A stretch of 64,000 nt of DNA from Enoplolaimus lenunculus (taxonomy: Eukaryota; Nematoda; Enoplea; Enoplida; Thoracostomopsidae). The translations under genes and the position numbers were made by a program. The stretch lies in NCBI GenBank assembly GCA_030248215.1, contig JASANG010000886.1:1-64000 (forward strand), in the 5' to 3' direction. Of the stretch, positions 11,640 through 21,138 are shown piece after piece (the stretch's first letter is position 1; each line of letters begins with the position of its first letter). The notes under the pieces were generated by a model, which was not told the origin of the DNA, did no database searches, and saw nothing but the letters and a program-made list of their open reading frames with translations.

Positions 11640-12073
11640 CTTCCATCAGGGATCCGTTCATGGCGACGATAAAGGAAGTGTTCCGTTGCTGAAGCCTTTT
11701 CCCGATCAAAGATGGACGAGTACCCGGCGGCGATGATGACATGTTGATGTTGATGATCTATGGTGACGTTGGCCAACCGATGAATGTCCCTAATGTTTGC
11801 TCCTGGCCATGACAGAATGGTATAATTCTTCGAGTGGTCTTTGTTGGTTAGGGCCACCGTGGAGGCATCCCCCAATACTAAAACCCGATTGCCTTCAAGA
11901 GTAGCTGTTTGTAGCTCGGCTCGAATGTTCATAAGTATCCGTCCCATGACGTTGGAAACCCGTGAAGACAGCTGATGGTCGGGATTTTCCGCAGCAGTTG
12001 GATGCATGGCCACACCCCAATATCCATCATGTCGGTTCGCCTCGACCAGAACAAATCTCTGGGTGCTCAACAA
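11636..12073 (-). CDS. NADAR C-terminal part plus SGNH-like segment, LTR cargo ORF (fossil)
   Basis: Residues about 8-55 carry the family's C-terminal signature: LVEANRHDGYWGVAMH, then SNVMGRILMNIRAEL (the WG and G-x-LM-x-IR elements of NADAR/YbiA proteins). Residues about 62-122 then show a Rossmann-like strand pattern: RVLVLGDAS (GDS-like block), SWPGANIRDI and HVIIAAGYSSIF. This recalls SGNH/GDSL hydrolases, but the block III Asn is not evident. The NADAR family includes enzymes acting on ADP-ribose linked to guanine and on riboflavin-pathway intermediates. The NADAR call is firm, the SGNH call tentative. Confidence 0.65.
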   Translation of the reverse strand: MLSTQRFVLVEANRHDGYWGVAMHPTAAENPDHQLSSRVSNVMGRILMNIRAELQTATLEGNRVLVLGDASTVALTNKDHSKNYTILSWPGANIRDIHRLANVTIDHQHQHVIIAAGYSSIFDREKASATEHFLYRRHERIPDGR

Positions 12074-12100
12074 GAGTCTGCGTAGCTCCGGGTTGGTAAA

Positions 12101-12634
12101 CTAAGCCCATAAGAGTGGAGCCATAATATGGGGTTTGAAGTGCTGAAGGGCATGAAGTTCTTCCTTACGAAAGTTCTTTTTGGCCTCTGATCCCAAGCGT
12201 TTGGCCTCAAACGGCGTTGCTGCATTAAGTACTTTGAGTGCCTCGTCCACCCGGTCGAAAATGTATAGACAGTTTGCCTGGTACGCGTGTTCCACGGATT
12301 TAGCCGGTCCTAACGGAGTGCGGATCACATCATCCAGAACGGCCATGTTCGACAAGAAGGCGGTGTTTCGACAGTGCGATGAAAATGCGACACGCTTGAC
12401 ACCCTCAGGCGGGACGAATGGCGCCACCTGAACATTGGGTAGTGGTTGCCCTATCTGTTGGAAACCCCCAGCAGTCAGTTGCTGTCGTTCGCTTTCACTG
12501 TGGTGATCATACACGACTGTACCCATGGCAGGTCGATACAAAAGGGCTTTTCGTGCGATAGACGAAGGCGGGCAAATGGGAATCAATGGCTTGCGGTAAT
12601 ATGGAGTGAACCGTTCGGATTGTTTGCGAGACAT
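12101..12634 (-). CDS. NADAR N-terminal part, LTR cargo ORF (fossil)
   Basis: 177 residues. A proline-rich leader of about 85 residues precedes the NADAR core: FLSNM at 93-97, TPLGPAKSVEHAYQA at 106-120 (family motif S-x-EHAYQA) and TPFEAKRLG at 140-148. These occur in the order and spacing of YbiA/NADAR proteins. Known family members are about 150-180 residues and remove ADP-ribose from nucleic-acid bases or hydrolyse damaged riboflavin precursors. In this element the gene lies in sense near the 3' LTR, where retroelements often carry accessory genes. Capture from a host or a microbe is inferred. Confidence 0.75.
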   Translation of the reverse strand: MSRKQSERFTPYYRKPLIPICPPSSIARKALLYRPAMGTVVYDHHSESERQQLTAGGFQQIGQPLPNVQVAPFVPPEGVKRVAFSSHCRNTAFLSNMAVLDDVIRTPLGPAKSVEHAYQANCLYIFDRVDEALKVLNAATPFEAKRLGSEAKKNFRKEELHALQHFKPHIMAPLLWA

Positions 12635-12844
12635 GGTCTATGAATACAACGAAGCATGAATGATACAAATGAATTACATACAAAAACAGGTGCAATGTCA
12701 AGAAGACAAGCGGACTGAAATCAACAGGCATAAAAATTCTAATTTCCGTCATACTGTTAATAAATCCTCGATTCCGGCAACATTTTAGCCGGAATTAGGT
12801 TCCGAAAACGATGTCCATTTATCAACATCCTACGGGGAGAAATT

Positions 12845-13423
12845 TTATAGGTAGCCTGGCGCATAAATATCCTCTGAGGGAGGCGGGGTCGGAGAAGAAA
12901 AATCATAAAATGCCTCCGCTAAACTAAGGAAATCAGATGAGTCCGACAGTTCGGCGGCCAGCTCCCGCTCCAGCAATTGCAGTGACGACGCTTCGCTCGG
13001 ATCATCATCGCCAGAATCAGGTGGAATGTCCGTTATGTCGACTTCACTGTCGCTAGTTTCAGTGGGCACATTTCCGCGATAACGACATCTCCATGTGGCG
13101 ATACGTTGGGACATGGGTAACTGCATCGGCGCCAACGGCAGTGCGACATCGTCGTCGACGTGACGGTAGCGTAGGGGGTGTGGAGTCGGCAAATTCATCT
13201 TCCGGATGTCTCGACGAAAGAGATAACCGAGTTGCGTGACCATGCGGTTGACGAAAGGGACGTATGGGAGAGGACCGCCGGTGAGGATGTAGCGTTGCAC
13301 CAAGGTGGTTGGGGGTGCGTGTTCGTCAATGGCGTTGAACACCAAATAATAGTGGTAGGGAGCGTCCATGGTGCGATATTTCATCATTGCCATGTATGCT
13401 TCGCGGGTAATATGGGCTTTCAA
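12845..13423 (-). CDS. Unknown LTR-borne ORF with acidic C-terminus (fossil)
   Basis: 192 residues, not recognised. The first 110 residues or so are basic/aromatic (MMKYRTMDAPYHYYLVFN; FRRDIRKMNLP). The last 75 are strongly acidic and Ser/Pro-rich (SDSEVDITDIPPDSGDDD; SDSSDFLSLAEAF), like a disordered or activation-type tail. It lies between the two NADAR/SGNH-like units. It might be the tail of the upstream unit or a structural protein of the element; I see no gag zinc knuckle. Confidence 0.4.
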   Translation of the reverse strand: MKAHITREAYMAMMKYRTMDAPYHYYLVFNAIDEHAPPTTLVQRYILTGGPLPYVPFVNRMVTQLGYLFRRDIRKMNLPTPHPLRYRHVDDDVALPLAPMQLPMSQRIATWRCRYRGNVPTETSDSEVDITDIPPDSGDDDPSEASSLQLLERELAAELSDSSDFLSLAEAFYDFSSPTPPPSEDIYAPGYL

Positions 13424-13429
13424 TACGAG

Positions 13430-13915
13430 TTAGTCGAGTGGGAGGGCTGGTAGCAAGGTGATGGGGGGTTCATTGTTGAGCTCTTGATGAAGGTTGAGGA
13501 CGGTATTGAATACTTGGCTGGCCACACGGTCGGGTTCAGCATAACATTCGATCAATTCTTCGAAGTTCCGAGCGAAGGCCTTGTTAGAGTGTTCTTTGTA
13601 GTAGGCATCCTCACGGGGATCGGTCCTAGGGTCGGGCCATTGGAATATGGAATGGTAACCGCCACAAATAACGATGCGGGCCACCAGGGGAGTTGCGACC
13701 AGGCGGGCTATGCGGCATAGGGCAGGAACGGAGGCACCTGGAAATGCGATGACGGCGACGTCGGGGTCGTTGCGATAATGAGTCCAGAACGGGAAAGCCG
13801 ACTCATCCTCAACGATGATGAATATCCGGTAATACTGGGTGCCGTCGCGGAAATGACGTGCTAAGTCTTCCATGGCGCGACCGGCAATGTTGTTGAAAGT
13901 GGTAACCAAGGGCAA
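13430..13915 (-). CDS. Second SGNH-like unit, LTR cargo ORF (fossil)
   Basis: 161 residues. AVIAFPGASVPALCRIARL followed by ARIVICGGYHSIFQWPDP parallels the WPGANIRDIHRLAN and VIIAAGYSSIFD segments of the ORF at 11,636-12,073. The two are therefore probably paralogous. The GDS-like block is absent or replaced (IIVEDESAFPF), so catalysis is doubtful. It follows the NADAR-like ORF at 13,925-14,491 just as in the downstream unit. Confidence 0.45.
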   Translation of the reverse strand: MPLVTTFNNIAGRAMEDLARHFRDGTQYYRIFIIVEDESAFPFWTHYRNDPDVAVIAFPGASVPALCRIARLVATPLVARIVICGGYHSIFQWPDPRTDPREDAYYKEHSNKAFARNFEELIECYAEPDRVASQVFNTVLNLHQELNNEPPITLLPALPLD

Positions 13916-13924
13916 ATGGTACTG

Positions 13925-14491
13925 TTAACCAATGACGTCTTCCCCAATACCAAGTACAGGGTCCCATGGGTCACAGTACAGGATCTGGTGGTCGGCTAAG
14001 TCGTTCAGGTGTTGCCGCATATTGGGAGCCGTAAATTTGTGGTAGGTCAAGGCATAAACGAGGGGTTCTAACATGGTTTCCCGTCCAATGCGATGGGGTG
14101 TGTCGCGGGGTGAAGGAAATCCGATGCAGACGTATCGCCGGCATTCGCGTGCGGATGCTAACATCCAGCTGTTGACACCATCCTGGTCGTCGCGAATGTG
14201 ATGCCATGCAGCACCTAAAACCTGCATCATAGACCAGGCGGGACCCAGTGGGGTAGTGAATGCCATCCCGACGAATAGTAGGCTGAGGACAGCAGTTGTG
14301 CCGGGGGTGGCGGGGATACGGCGAGCCGGTCGATGGTCGCGGAAGGCTGGGGGTCCGTGGTAGGGGCTGAGAGGATAGCGATCAGGTGATCCGCCGTCGT
14401 ACATGAAGTCGCGGCCAGTTGCATTGCTTTGGGAGCAGTACGCACTGTCGACGTCATCTTCACTACTGTAATAGTTCTCGAAGGTTGCCAT
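13925..14491 (-). CDS. Diverged NADAR-like ORF, LTR cargo (fossil)
   Basis: 188 residues with an acidic leader (ENYYSSEDDVDSAYCSQ). TTPLGPAWSMMQVLGAAWHHI aligns with TPLGPAKSVEHAYQANCLYI of the intact NADAR motif. YHKFTAPNMRQHLNDLADHQ and YCDPWDPVLGIG match the spacing of the NADAR C-terminal part. The EHAYQ core is lost, so it looks like an inactive second copy. Recognition depends on comparison with the downstream copy rather than on family motifs. It is the first ORF of the block in sense order. Confidence 0.45.
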   Translation of the reverse strand: MATFENYYSSEDDVDSAYCSQSNATGRDFMYDGGSPDRYPLSPYHGPPAFRDHRPARRIPATPGTTAVLSLLFVGMAFTTPLGPAWSMMQVLGAAWHHIRDDQDGVNSWMLASARECRRYVCIGFPSPRDTPHRIGRETMLEPLVYALTYHKFTAPNMRQHLNDLADHQILYCDPWDPVLGIGEDVIG

Positions 14492-17263
14492 TTGGGGTGT
14501 TCTATAACAGTTTCCGTTAAAAATACACAGTGGGTCGTACTAAATCCTTATTGGTAGTGGGTACCTGCAAGTACACTCTGTCCGATCTGATGCGTTAATT
14601 TTTTAGTTAAGCTATGTCCGAATCCGACATACATAACAAAAGATCAGGGCTGTTAATGAAGTCAACACTAAAACAACAGTAGTTGCCAACGGAGACTCGT
14701 TAATACTTTTAGTATTGACAACTGCTGTGAACAGTGAAATACCGCAACCGTCAATTGAATGTTGTTGTTTTACCCCGCAACTGTTGATACAGGTACTAAA
14801 TATAAACGGTACTTGAAAACGCTCATATTAACGAAAACCACGTTGACACATACTGGCTTTAATTTTTGACAAAATAAAAATGGAATAAATTTTTGCAAAA
14901 AATTAAACATTTAGAGTCGTTGATAAAAAAATTTCAAAAATATAAATGTTGTCAGTAAAGCCATAATGTGAAGCAACCAGCCGAGGGCAGGCGTCAATTG
15001 ATGATGGCAAAAACCACAGGCCGTACGCAATCGCCAATTTATTTTGATTTAGTTCTAAAAGCCGCACTGGTATACTGCATGTCCTTGGATGTGTAATATG
15101 TATGGACATGGGGCCCTAAAAAATTTAATTTTCGAACACGCAAAATTTCTAGACTCTGAGGTTATGTACTCATTCGTTCCCTTAGTTAGCGTCTGCCACG
15201 TGGGAAGTTATAAACTCTAAGCTTCAATTCTAACGTTTATTCTCGTGGGACTTGGCTACTACCATCTCATGCGAGATTCACGTTATAACCGGGGTTGGCG
15301 GGACACGGTTTGTCTCATGTTGATTCGACGCCAATGTAAAAATTTAGGCTTTTATATTGGGTCAACAGGGAAAACTTTACGTCATACTGTGGGACATTTA
15401 TGCGAATATCATATGATATTGCAAAATTTTAACGAATATCATACGATATTCAGCAGGACAGTATAATCTTAGGGTGCTAATAAATGAATGAAAGTCGAAC
15501 GGTAGAATCACAGATGCGCCTTAAATACCAAATACACGCCTGCAAAACGTTTCCCACAAAAAATCGTTCACAACCACAGCTTCAAAATTCGAAAATTCAA
15601 ATTTCGCATTCTAGTATCATATGATATTCAACAGGACTATTTGGGTATGTTACCACAAGCATGCAGACATTTGAAAATATATCATATGATATTCGCAGAC
15701 AACGGGTCGTATCTAAGGTTGTTCGCCCTCCCTGCACCAAAAACTAAGTCAGGGTCGTTTATAACTCCGGCGAATCAAGGGTTTTGCTCGGAGAATCTGA
15801 GGTTCTAAAAAACTACAATAGAAATTGCCGGAACTTCCGGCAAAAATTCGACCGGAGCTGGAGCCAGAGCCGGTTATTGACTTTCTGCCGGAACAGGAGA
15901 CAGACTTTTGGTTGTTCTATGGTTAATATTTTTAATACAAGCGCCATACGTATTACTAAGTTTCGCAAGCGATGCGAGCAAGAAGCCAGGCGTATTTTTG
16001 TATATAAAACGAAAAGAATTCGCAGAAATTAATTTATCGTTTCAAAAACGTACTGTTTTGCACGGACGTAGTTAGGATTTTGAATAGAAGTTACGTTCTG
16101 TTGAAATAAATTTTGAATTTTGAAATAAGGTTCATTACGCTGAATTTGTGTATATTGTTTTGAGCATATTGTTTTTATTGAATATCTGCTTTGCACACTG
16201 ATGTAAAAGATTTAAAAATTGTGTTTAAAGCCAAAGGTGTCGTCGGTCACCAAGACTTTTGTACTTCAGAACGTTGTAATACGAATACAGAAAAGCTTAT
16301 TTCCTTTTACAGCAAAATTTTCAAGCAAAAACTCTGCGATTCATATGTGGTTCGATTGCTTTAACGTTTTGGTTATCTAAAATAGTTTGACATCTTAGCT
16401 TAACGTGAATTCAAGCCTAAATCTAAATGTCCCGATGAAGCTACGTAACCCTTAACCTGGGATTCATTTATGCTGCTAGCAACCTGGCTGCAGTGTCCCT
16501 CAGACGGAAGAGTCGAGTGACGAAAACGAAAGTAAGGCTCGAAAACATGATAAAAGCACTGAAGATTACTGCGGCACTAACCAGGGCTAGGACAGGCTCA
16601 AACAACCTCATTTTGTGAACTTTTCTTGGGAGGGTGTCTTTCCTTCATTTCTTTGCGGATTCCAGTGCACGTGTGTACCACTGATTTCAGTTTATTCGGA
16701 ATTCGATGGACGGGATAGAAACTAATTCTATGGGCTGTGTGGCAGCGGTTATAATAATAGTAACTTTTTATCTAGGAGCCATGAAATGTGAAAGTATTGG
16801 TCGTCCAATAAGAAGGTTAAACCTATGCAAGGGAAGAGAAGAAAACATTTGGTTCAGTGGGGATCGCGCATTTTTAGCGGTTCAAGCAATCAAACAAGAT
16901 ATATGGTTTATGGTAGAGCTTGGTGATAAGACAGAGTGTAATTGGATAGTAATAAATACCGGAAACGAATAGTGATAAGAATGCCGGAAGCGGACACTGA
17001 TTTAGAAGAAAACGCATATCCGGTTACACCTTGGTGTTAAAATATTGTGTGATTGCGGTCTGGCTGGTCCGGATCTGTAATTCAAGTGAGTGTTGTAGTT
17101 AAGGGGGTCTGTACAGTCAAGTTATGTATGGTGGGGTTTAAACACTTTTAAAACGGAACGCAGCAATCGAATGTTAAACGCAGCACTGTGTTTTGTCCAT
17201 AAATTTCAGGGAGGCGAAATTGAGAAGAAGGGAATGACTTCCCAGACGTCCCGCTTCCTGGTA
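14492..17263. other. Upstream internal region of the LTR fossil, no recognisable gag/pol
   Basis: I find no ORF with retroviral motifs. At 15,265-15,700 the ATTCACGTTATAACCGGGG and ATATCATATGATATT motifs mark a degraded D-related MITE. At 14,690-14,760 short inverted words (AACAGTAGTTGCC; GACAACTGCTGT) occur. The remainder is plain AT-rich sequence. Confidence 0.6.
16706..16972 (+). CDS. Possible small secreted protein, antisense to the LTR fossil
   Basis: 88 residues, not recognised. A hydrophobic stretch (CVAAVIIIVTFYLGAMKC, residues about 11-28) could be a signal peptide or membrane anchor. The rest has two Trp and three Cys (NLCKGREENIWF; GDKTECNWIVINT). A 3' splice-site-like CACTGATTTCAG lies just upstream at about 16,678-16,689. 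Without homologues it may be chance. Confidence 0.2.
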   Translation: MDGIETNSMGCVAAVIIIVTFYLGAMKCESIGRPIRRLNLCKGREENIWFSGDRAFLAVQAIKQDIWFMVELGDKTECNWIVINTGNE

Positions 17264-17364
17264 CCAAGAGTGGATGATCACTCTTTATAACAAGAGTGTG
17301 AAACTGGGTAGGTACATTGTGTGTGTATTAAATAATGTACCCGGCATGCGTTGTGTTTTTGGCC

Positions 17365-17511
17365 TACCCCCCTTGTTTAGGGGGATCTGTATGCGGTTTA
17401 TATCGTAGTAATGCTAGGAGCAAATTGTAACCCCCCCCTTGTTTAAGGGGGGTAGGTGTACTGAAGCATACTGTTAATCTCTTGCTTAAACCCCCCTGAT
17501 TGAGGGGGGGT
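17365..17511. repeat. Three C-run/G-run hairpins
   Basis: At about 17,365-17,386, 17,429-17,453 and 17,488-17,511 a run of 6-9 C is followed by a 5-8 base AT-rich loop (TTGTTTA or TGATTGA) and 5-7 G. They are about 60 bp apart and resemble variants of one unit. Confidence 0.75.
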
Positions 17512-18043
17512 CGAACAAAAATGCAACGCGTGCTGGTACATTCTTTAGTACATGTAACATATTTAAGGCGCCACATTGTCTCACGAGTTAGTTTGCTAGA
17601 AACTAAATGTTTGTTCTTTTTTATTTTGGGCGGTGTTATTTTGAGCGCGCGCTCAAGAAACTGCACATCGCACTCCCTGCACAACTCGTGCTGTTGCAGA
17701 CTTTCCACGCTAATGAGTTCACTCGTTCTTCAGGCAGTTGCACAGCAAGAATGCGATGCATTTGTGCCCACACTCGCTTTGCTTCGTTCGGCTCGTGCCG
17801 CACACTTGAAACATTACAGCTAGTGATGGTCATCGGATATTTTTTCATATCCGGATATCCGGATATTTTCGGATATCCGGAACTCGATTTTGTGTTTTTT
17901 GAGTTTCCGAACCTCAATTCTCGTTTCTTAATCACTTGTTTTAACTTGTTGCTCAAAAGGAAGTACCCTGACCCTCAAGCAAATTGATATGAGTATAAAA
18001 GATACAATTCTAAAAACGGTATTTATTACGCCAGTACTACAGT

Positions 18044-18256
18044 GACCTGAATAAGAGAGGGTACCCATTTTGAGTCCCAATCAATAGGAGTCTGTATCCC
18101 TAATAAGAGTCTGTAAGCGCATAAAGTCCCTATTCCATAATTAGAGTCCATAATTGTCAATTATTCCAAATTGTATCGTATAAATGACTCCAGAATCAAA
18201 TAACAATGAGTTCAAAACTTTGAAGCGTACTTAAGTTTTCAAAGTACGTTTCTAAT
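18044..18256 (+). mobile_element. G-family fragment
   Basis: Shares GACC(T)GAATAAGAGAGGG, CCCTAATAAGAG(T/C)C, ATTAGAGTCCATAA and TTTGAAGCGTACTTAAGTTT with the reverse strand of 45,780-46,014. It includes one end (18,039-18,055) but not a clear second end. Confidence 0.65.
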
Positions 18257-18297
18257 AACAAGAGTGGATGTTATAAAGAGTGATCATCCACTCTTGC

Positions 18298-19187
18298 TAA
18301 TAATAACTAGGCATTATTGTCAGAGACACATCCCGTTAGCCGTGTCATTCTTAGTGATCGGAAATGATCATATGATTAAAGGAATTGGGTTCGAGGGGCC
18401 TGACGTACTTGGAGCGCTACTGCTATGAACCTTATCGTTATCATTGAGACTCCTGTCCCCATTGCTGGTGTCTTGCTGCATTATACCATACTGTTATTGC
18501 CATTATTGCTGCTGTTATATCGATGTTGCTTTTATGGGTGTCGCGTTTTTTTTGTATGGTCGCGTCGTCCTCTTTTTATACATCGTGTTTGTCAAAGTTA
18601 TTTATGGTTATTCAAGCACTTTTAGTTTGGATTTGTTTTATCTTGACCGCCCCGCGTCGCGTCTCTGTTTCAGCAATCGTAGTCTTGAGATAACTTACGC
18701 CCGGCAGTTAAAATTAACAGTACGATATCCAATGCTTGAGGAGCATTCCAGACTGAACTGGCGTTGGGGGAGCCGTCCCGAGCCCAGAGAGCGGGAGGGG
18801 AGCGAATTGCTCACAAATGGTTGATTAAGTTAATGTGTCTCATGGGTTGACTATCGGCAACTCTGAGCTGACTCAGGAGATGTAGGCTGATCTCCCTCCC
18901 CTCTACGTAATGAGTAGGTGGGCGAAATGTAACTTCTTGGAGTTTTGCCTAAAGCTATGCGAGAGGTCCCCAACGTAAAGAAACAAGGTAAGGCACAAAT
19001 AAGATTAATAAACCAAAACTGTTGAGAAATGGTAACAGGCGTCCAGTTAGTGGTGGAGCTACAGTTACTTTAGAGATTTGATTGCTTATGAAAACTTATT
19101 GCGAAACAGAATCTATCTCCCGTAAATGGGACCTAGAGTTAAGTTTGAAATGAATCAACTAATTTTAATGCGCGTTATAAAACGTGA
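18298..19187. other. Leader part of the LTR fossil internal region
   Basis: AT-rich sequence without a recognised ORF, just downstream in sense of the primer site. I see no packaging or coding signal here. Confidence 0.5.
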
Positions 19188-19205
19188 CTCACGGCGTAGC
19201 CCCCA
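19188..19205 (-). other. Candidate tRNA primer-binding site of the LTR fossil
   Basis: Two bases after the LTR end (…CCGTAACA, 19,208) the minus strand reads TGGGGGCTACGCCGTGAG. A TGG just after the LTR end is what a primer site complementary to a tRNA 3' CCA looks like. The tRNA was not identified. Confidence 0.55.
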
Positions 19206-19207
19206 AG

Positions 19208-19854
19208 TGTTACGGCTGCGAACAACGGGTACCTCTGCGGACGAATCCGAGTGGTATCCCTCACGGGTGTCCTTGGCCGTGGATCTACCTTATAAGCCTA
19301 CGTGTCCAGAGAATGATGGTCCCCCTGGCGTGATATCGGGTTCTGAGAGTCACAAAATTCCGATATCGTCTTACGCCTAAGCCCTTGACGATACGCACTT
19401 AGCAGGGAAGTAATTCGCACCCGTAACAATCAGAGTTAGGACGAGTTTATCAAACGGGTCGCCTGTTAGGATTTCTCTTAATAATTCCAAGGCGCGGGTT
19501 TCTGGACGAGAGTGGTCTTTGGTCGCCGTTCTAAGGATGTCGGGTATCACGGGTGATCCAAAGGCGATCCTAAAGAATTTAAAGCATATGGTCAAGGACC
19601 TTTTATAAAAAGGTGGATCGATCCACGCCTCCAAGATTTTATTGATCTTATCCTCTAGTTCAGACCAAGGCTAGCGAAAGTTATAGCTTTAACCTAGTTA
19701 GCTTGACGTTTTGGAAATCCACGCAAAATATTTTAAAAGCCATGGCTCAAGGCCAGGATGTTCGAAATAGCGCTCTAGGTGCAATAATTATACTCAGGTA
19801 AAGTTTTGATTTATTATGGCGGCACATAGTACGTATGATATGAGAAACATGGTT
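19208..19854 (-). repeat. 5' LTR remnant of the giant element
   Basis: Direct repeat of the outer part of the 3' LTR (its 4,904-5,552), about 98% identical by eye. It begins TGTTACGGCTGCG and stops abruptly where the D MITE resumes at 19,855. Most of this LTR and the adjoining MITE middle are gone. Confidence 0.9.
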
Positions 19855-20414
19855 AAATTCAAATTTTGGCGGCAAATTCAAATTTTGGCGCGAAAATTCA
19901 AATTTTGGTTGAAAATTCAAATTTTGGCAGCAAATTCAAATTCAGGTGAGAAAATTCAGATTTGGCGGGAAATCCCAATCTTGCGGGAAATACAAATTTT
20001 GGCGGGAAACTTAAATTTTGGCGCAAAAATTCAAAATTTGACGGGAAAATTCAAATTTTCTCTGGAAAATTCGAATTTGGAAGGGAATATTCAAAATTTT
20101 AGCGGATTGTATACGTCTTAAACTACATAATGGAATATCATATGATACTCCAAATCCGTCTTTGAATATCATATCGTATATGTTGTTAATTTGGAATATC
20201 ATATGATATTCAATAATATGTCTGATTATGTCACGTGACATTCGAACACTTGTATGCTGAGAACATGAATACCCGTGCTTTGTATTGCAATATCACATGA
20301 TATTCGACTTTTGTCTGTCCGTATCATATGATGGTAACAAAAATTTATGTTGATGTCGAATCAACATGTGACAAAACGTGACCCGACTGTCCCTGTTATA
20401 ACGTGAACCCCGCA
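19855..20414 (+). mobile_element. D-family Harbinger-like MITE, right piece (left arm, D1)
   Basis: Continues the MITE begun at 4,225. It holds an E2F-type array (19,855-20,100), ATATCATATGATATT palindromes, GTCACGTGAC at 20,230-20,239, and the end CGTGAACCCCGCA followed by TTA. Twin: 33,484-34,343. Confidence 0.85.
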
Positions 20415-20520
20415 TTAGAACGACCAAGTTGCTTTTGAATAAATCTGGCACAAACTATGCTTCTCAGCTCGAAAATTTCCCAAAGCAGACCTACAGTTTC
20501 TACACATCTCTAGTCAAACA

Positions 20521-21138
20521 CACAAAACAAATTGTCTTATATTCACAAAATACTGCTTCGAATTTAAGACAATTATGTCTTAACACAGACTCCAGACATA
20601 TATATGTCTAGAGTTCAAGATTTCTGTTTTTTAAAATTTTCATAAATATGAGTATGAAGTTTTTCAGACTTAAAGTCTGAAAATTAAGACTGTTTCATGA
20701 ACGGTTAAGACAAATATTTCTAAAATTTGCCAGGGAAACCGACTCCAAAATTGATGGCTAAGGCTGAATAAAATACCCTAATTTTACAACTTAAGATACG
20801 TCCAAGACGTAAACTTAGGTAGCCGGGAGCCTGCGCTGAACACAAAATATCATTGAAATTTTATTATTTATATATATTCAAGAAAATAACCGTATCAACT
20901 TTTTTACACAGCATAGAAATCAGAAAATTAACTCTTGAATATAAAACAACCAACTATTTCTTCAAAGAAAAATATTTATGTCTTATAAATTGGCAACAGT
21001 AATCTTTGAATATAAGACATTTATGTTTTAACCATTTCAAACACGAATTTCTGAGTTGTTTAAGGCCATTAATGTCTGAAATACCAGACATTTATGTCTT
21101 AAATAATGTCTTGAAATTTTAAGACAATTTGTTTTGTG
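20521..21138 (+). mobile_element. J-family inverted-repeat element (left arm)
   Basis: Ends CACAAAACAAATTGTCTTA and AAGACAATTTGTTTTGTG are inverted repeats. The interior repeats AGACATTTATGTCTT-like palindromes. No ORF of note. Twin: 32,761-33,378. Confidence 0.75.

Larger units (their letters stand above)
17264..18297. mobile_element. TIR element L nested in the LTR fossil
   Basis: Inverted ends of 28 bp start CAAGAGTGGATGATCACTC (17,265-17,292) and are mirrored at 18,269-18,296. A TA lies at each side. Inside are three C/G hairpins, GGATATCC-rich words (17,840-17,880) and a G-family piece (18,044-18,256). No transposase is seen. Confidence 0.65.
4382..19854 (-). mobile_element. Giant LTR retroelement fossil carrying a NADAR gene block
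   Basis: Parts in sense (minus) order: 5' LTR remnant 19,854-19,208; tRNA-type primer site 19,205-19,188; internal region to 10,727; 3' LTR 10,726-4,382. The LTR ends are TGTCAGGG...CCGTAACA. A solo LTR of the family at 51,409-57,965 has a clean ATAT duplication, and the flank here is also ATAT. By eye the two LTR pieces differ at about 13 of about 645 shared bases (about 2%), so the insertion is fairly young. The element is broken: the 5' LTR is truncated and the gene block has about five breaks. No gag, protease, reverse transcriptase or integrase is recognisable in the 8.5-kb internal region, so it is a non-autonomous or strongly decayed member. Nested in it are an M MITE and a TIR element. 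Confidence 0.85.
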
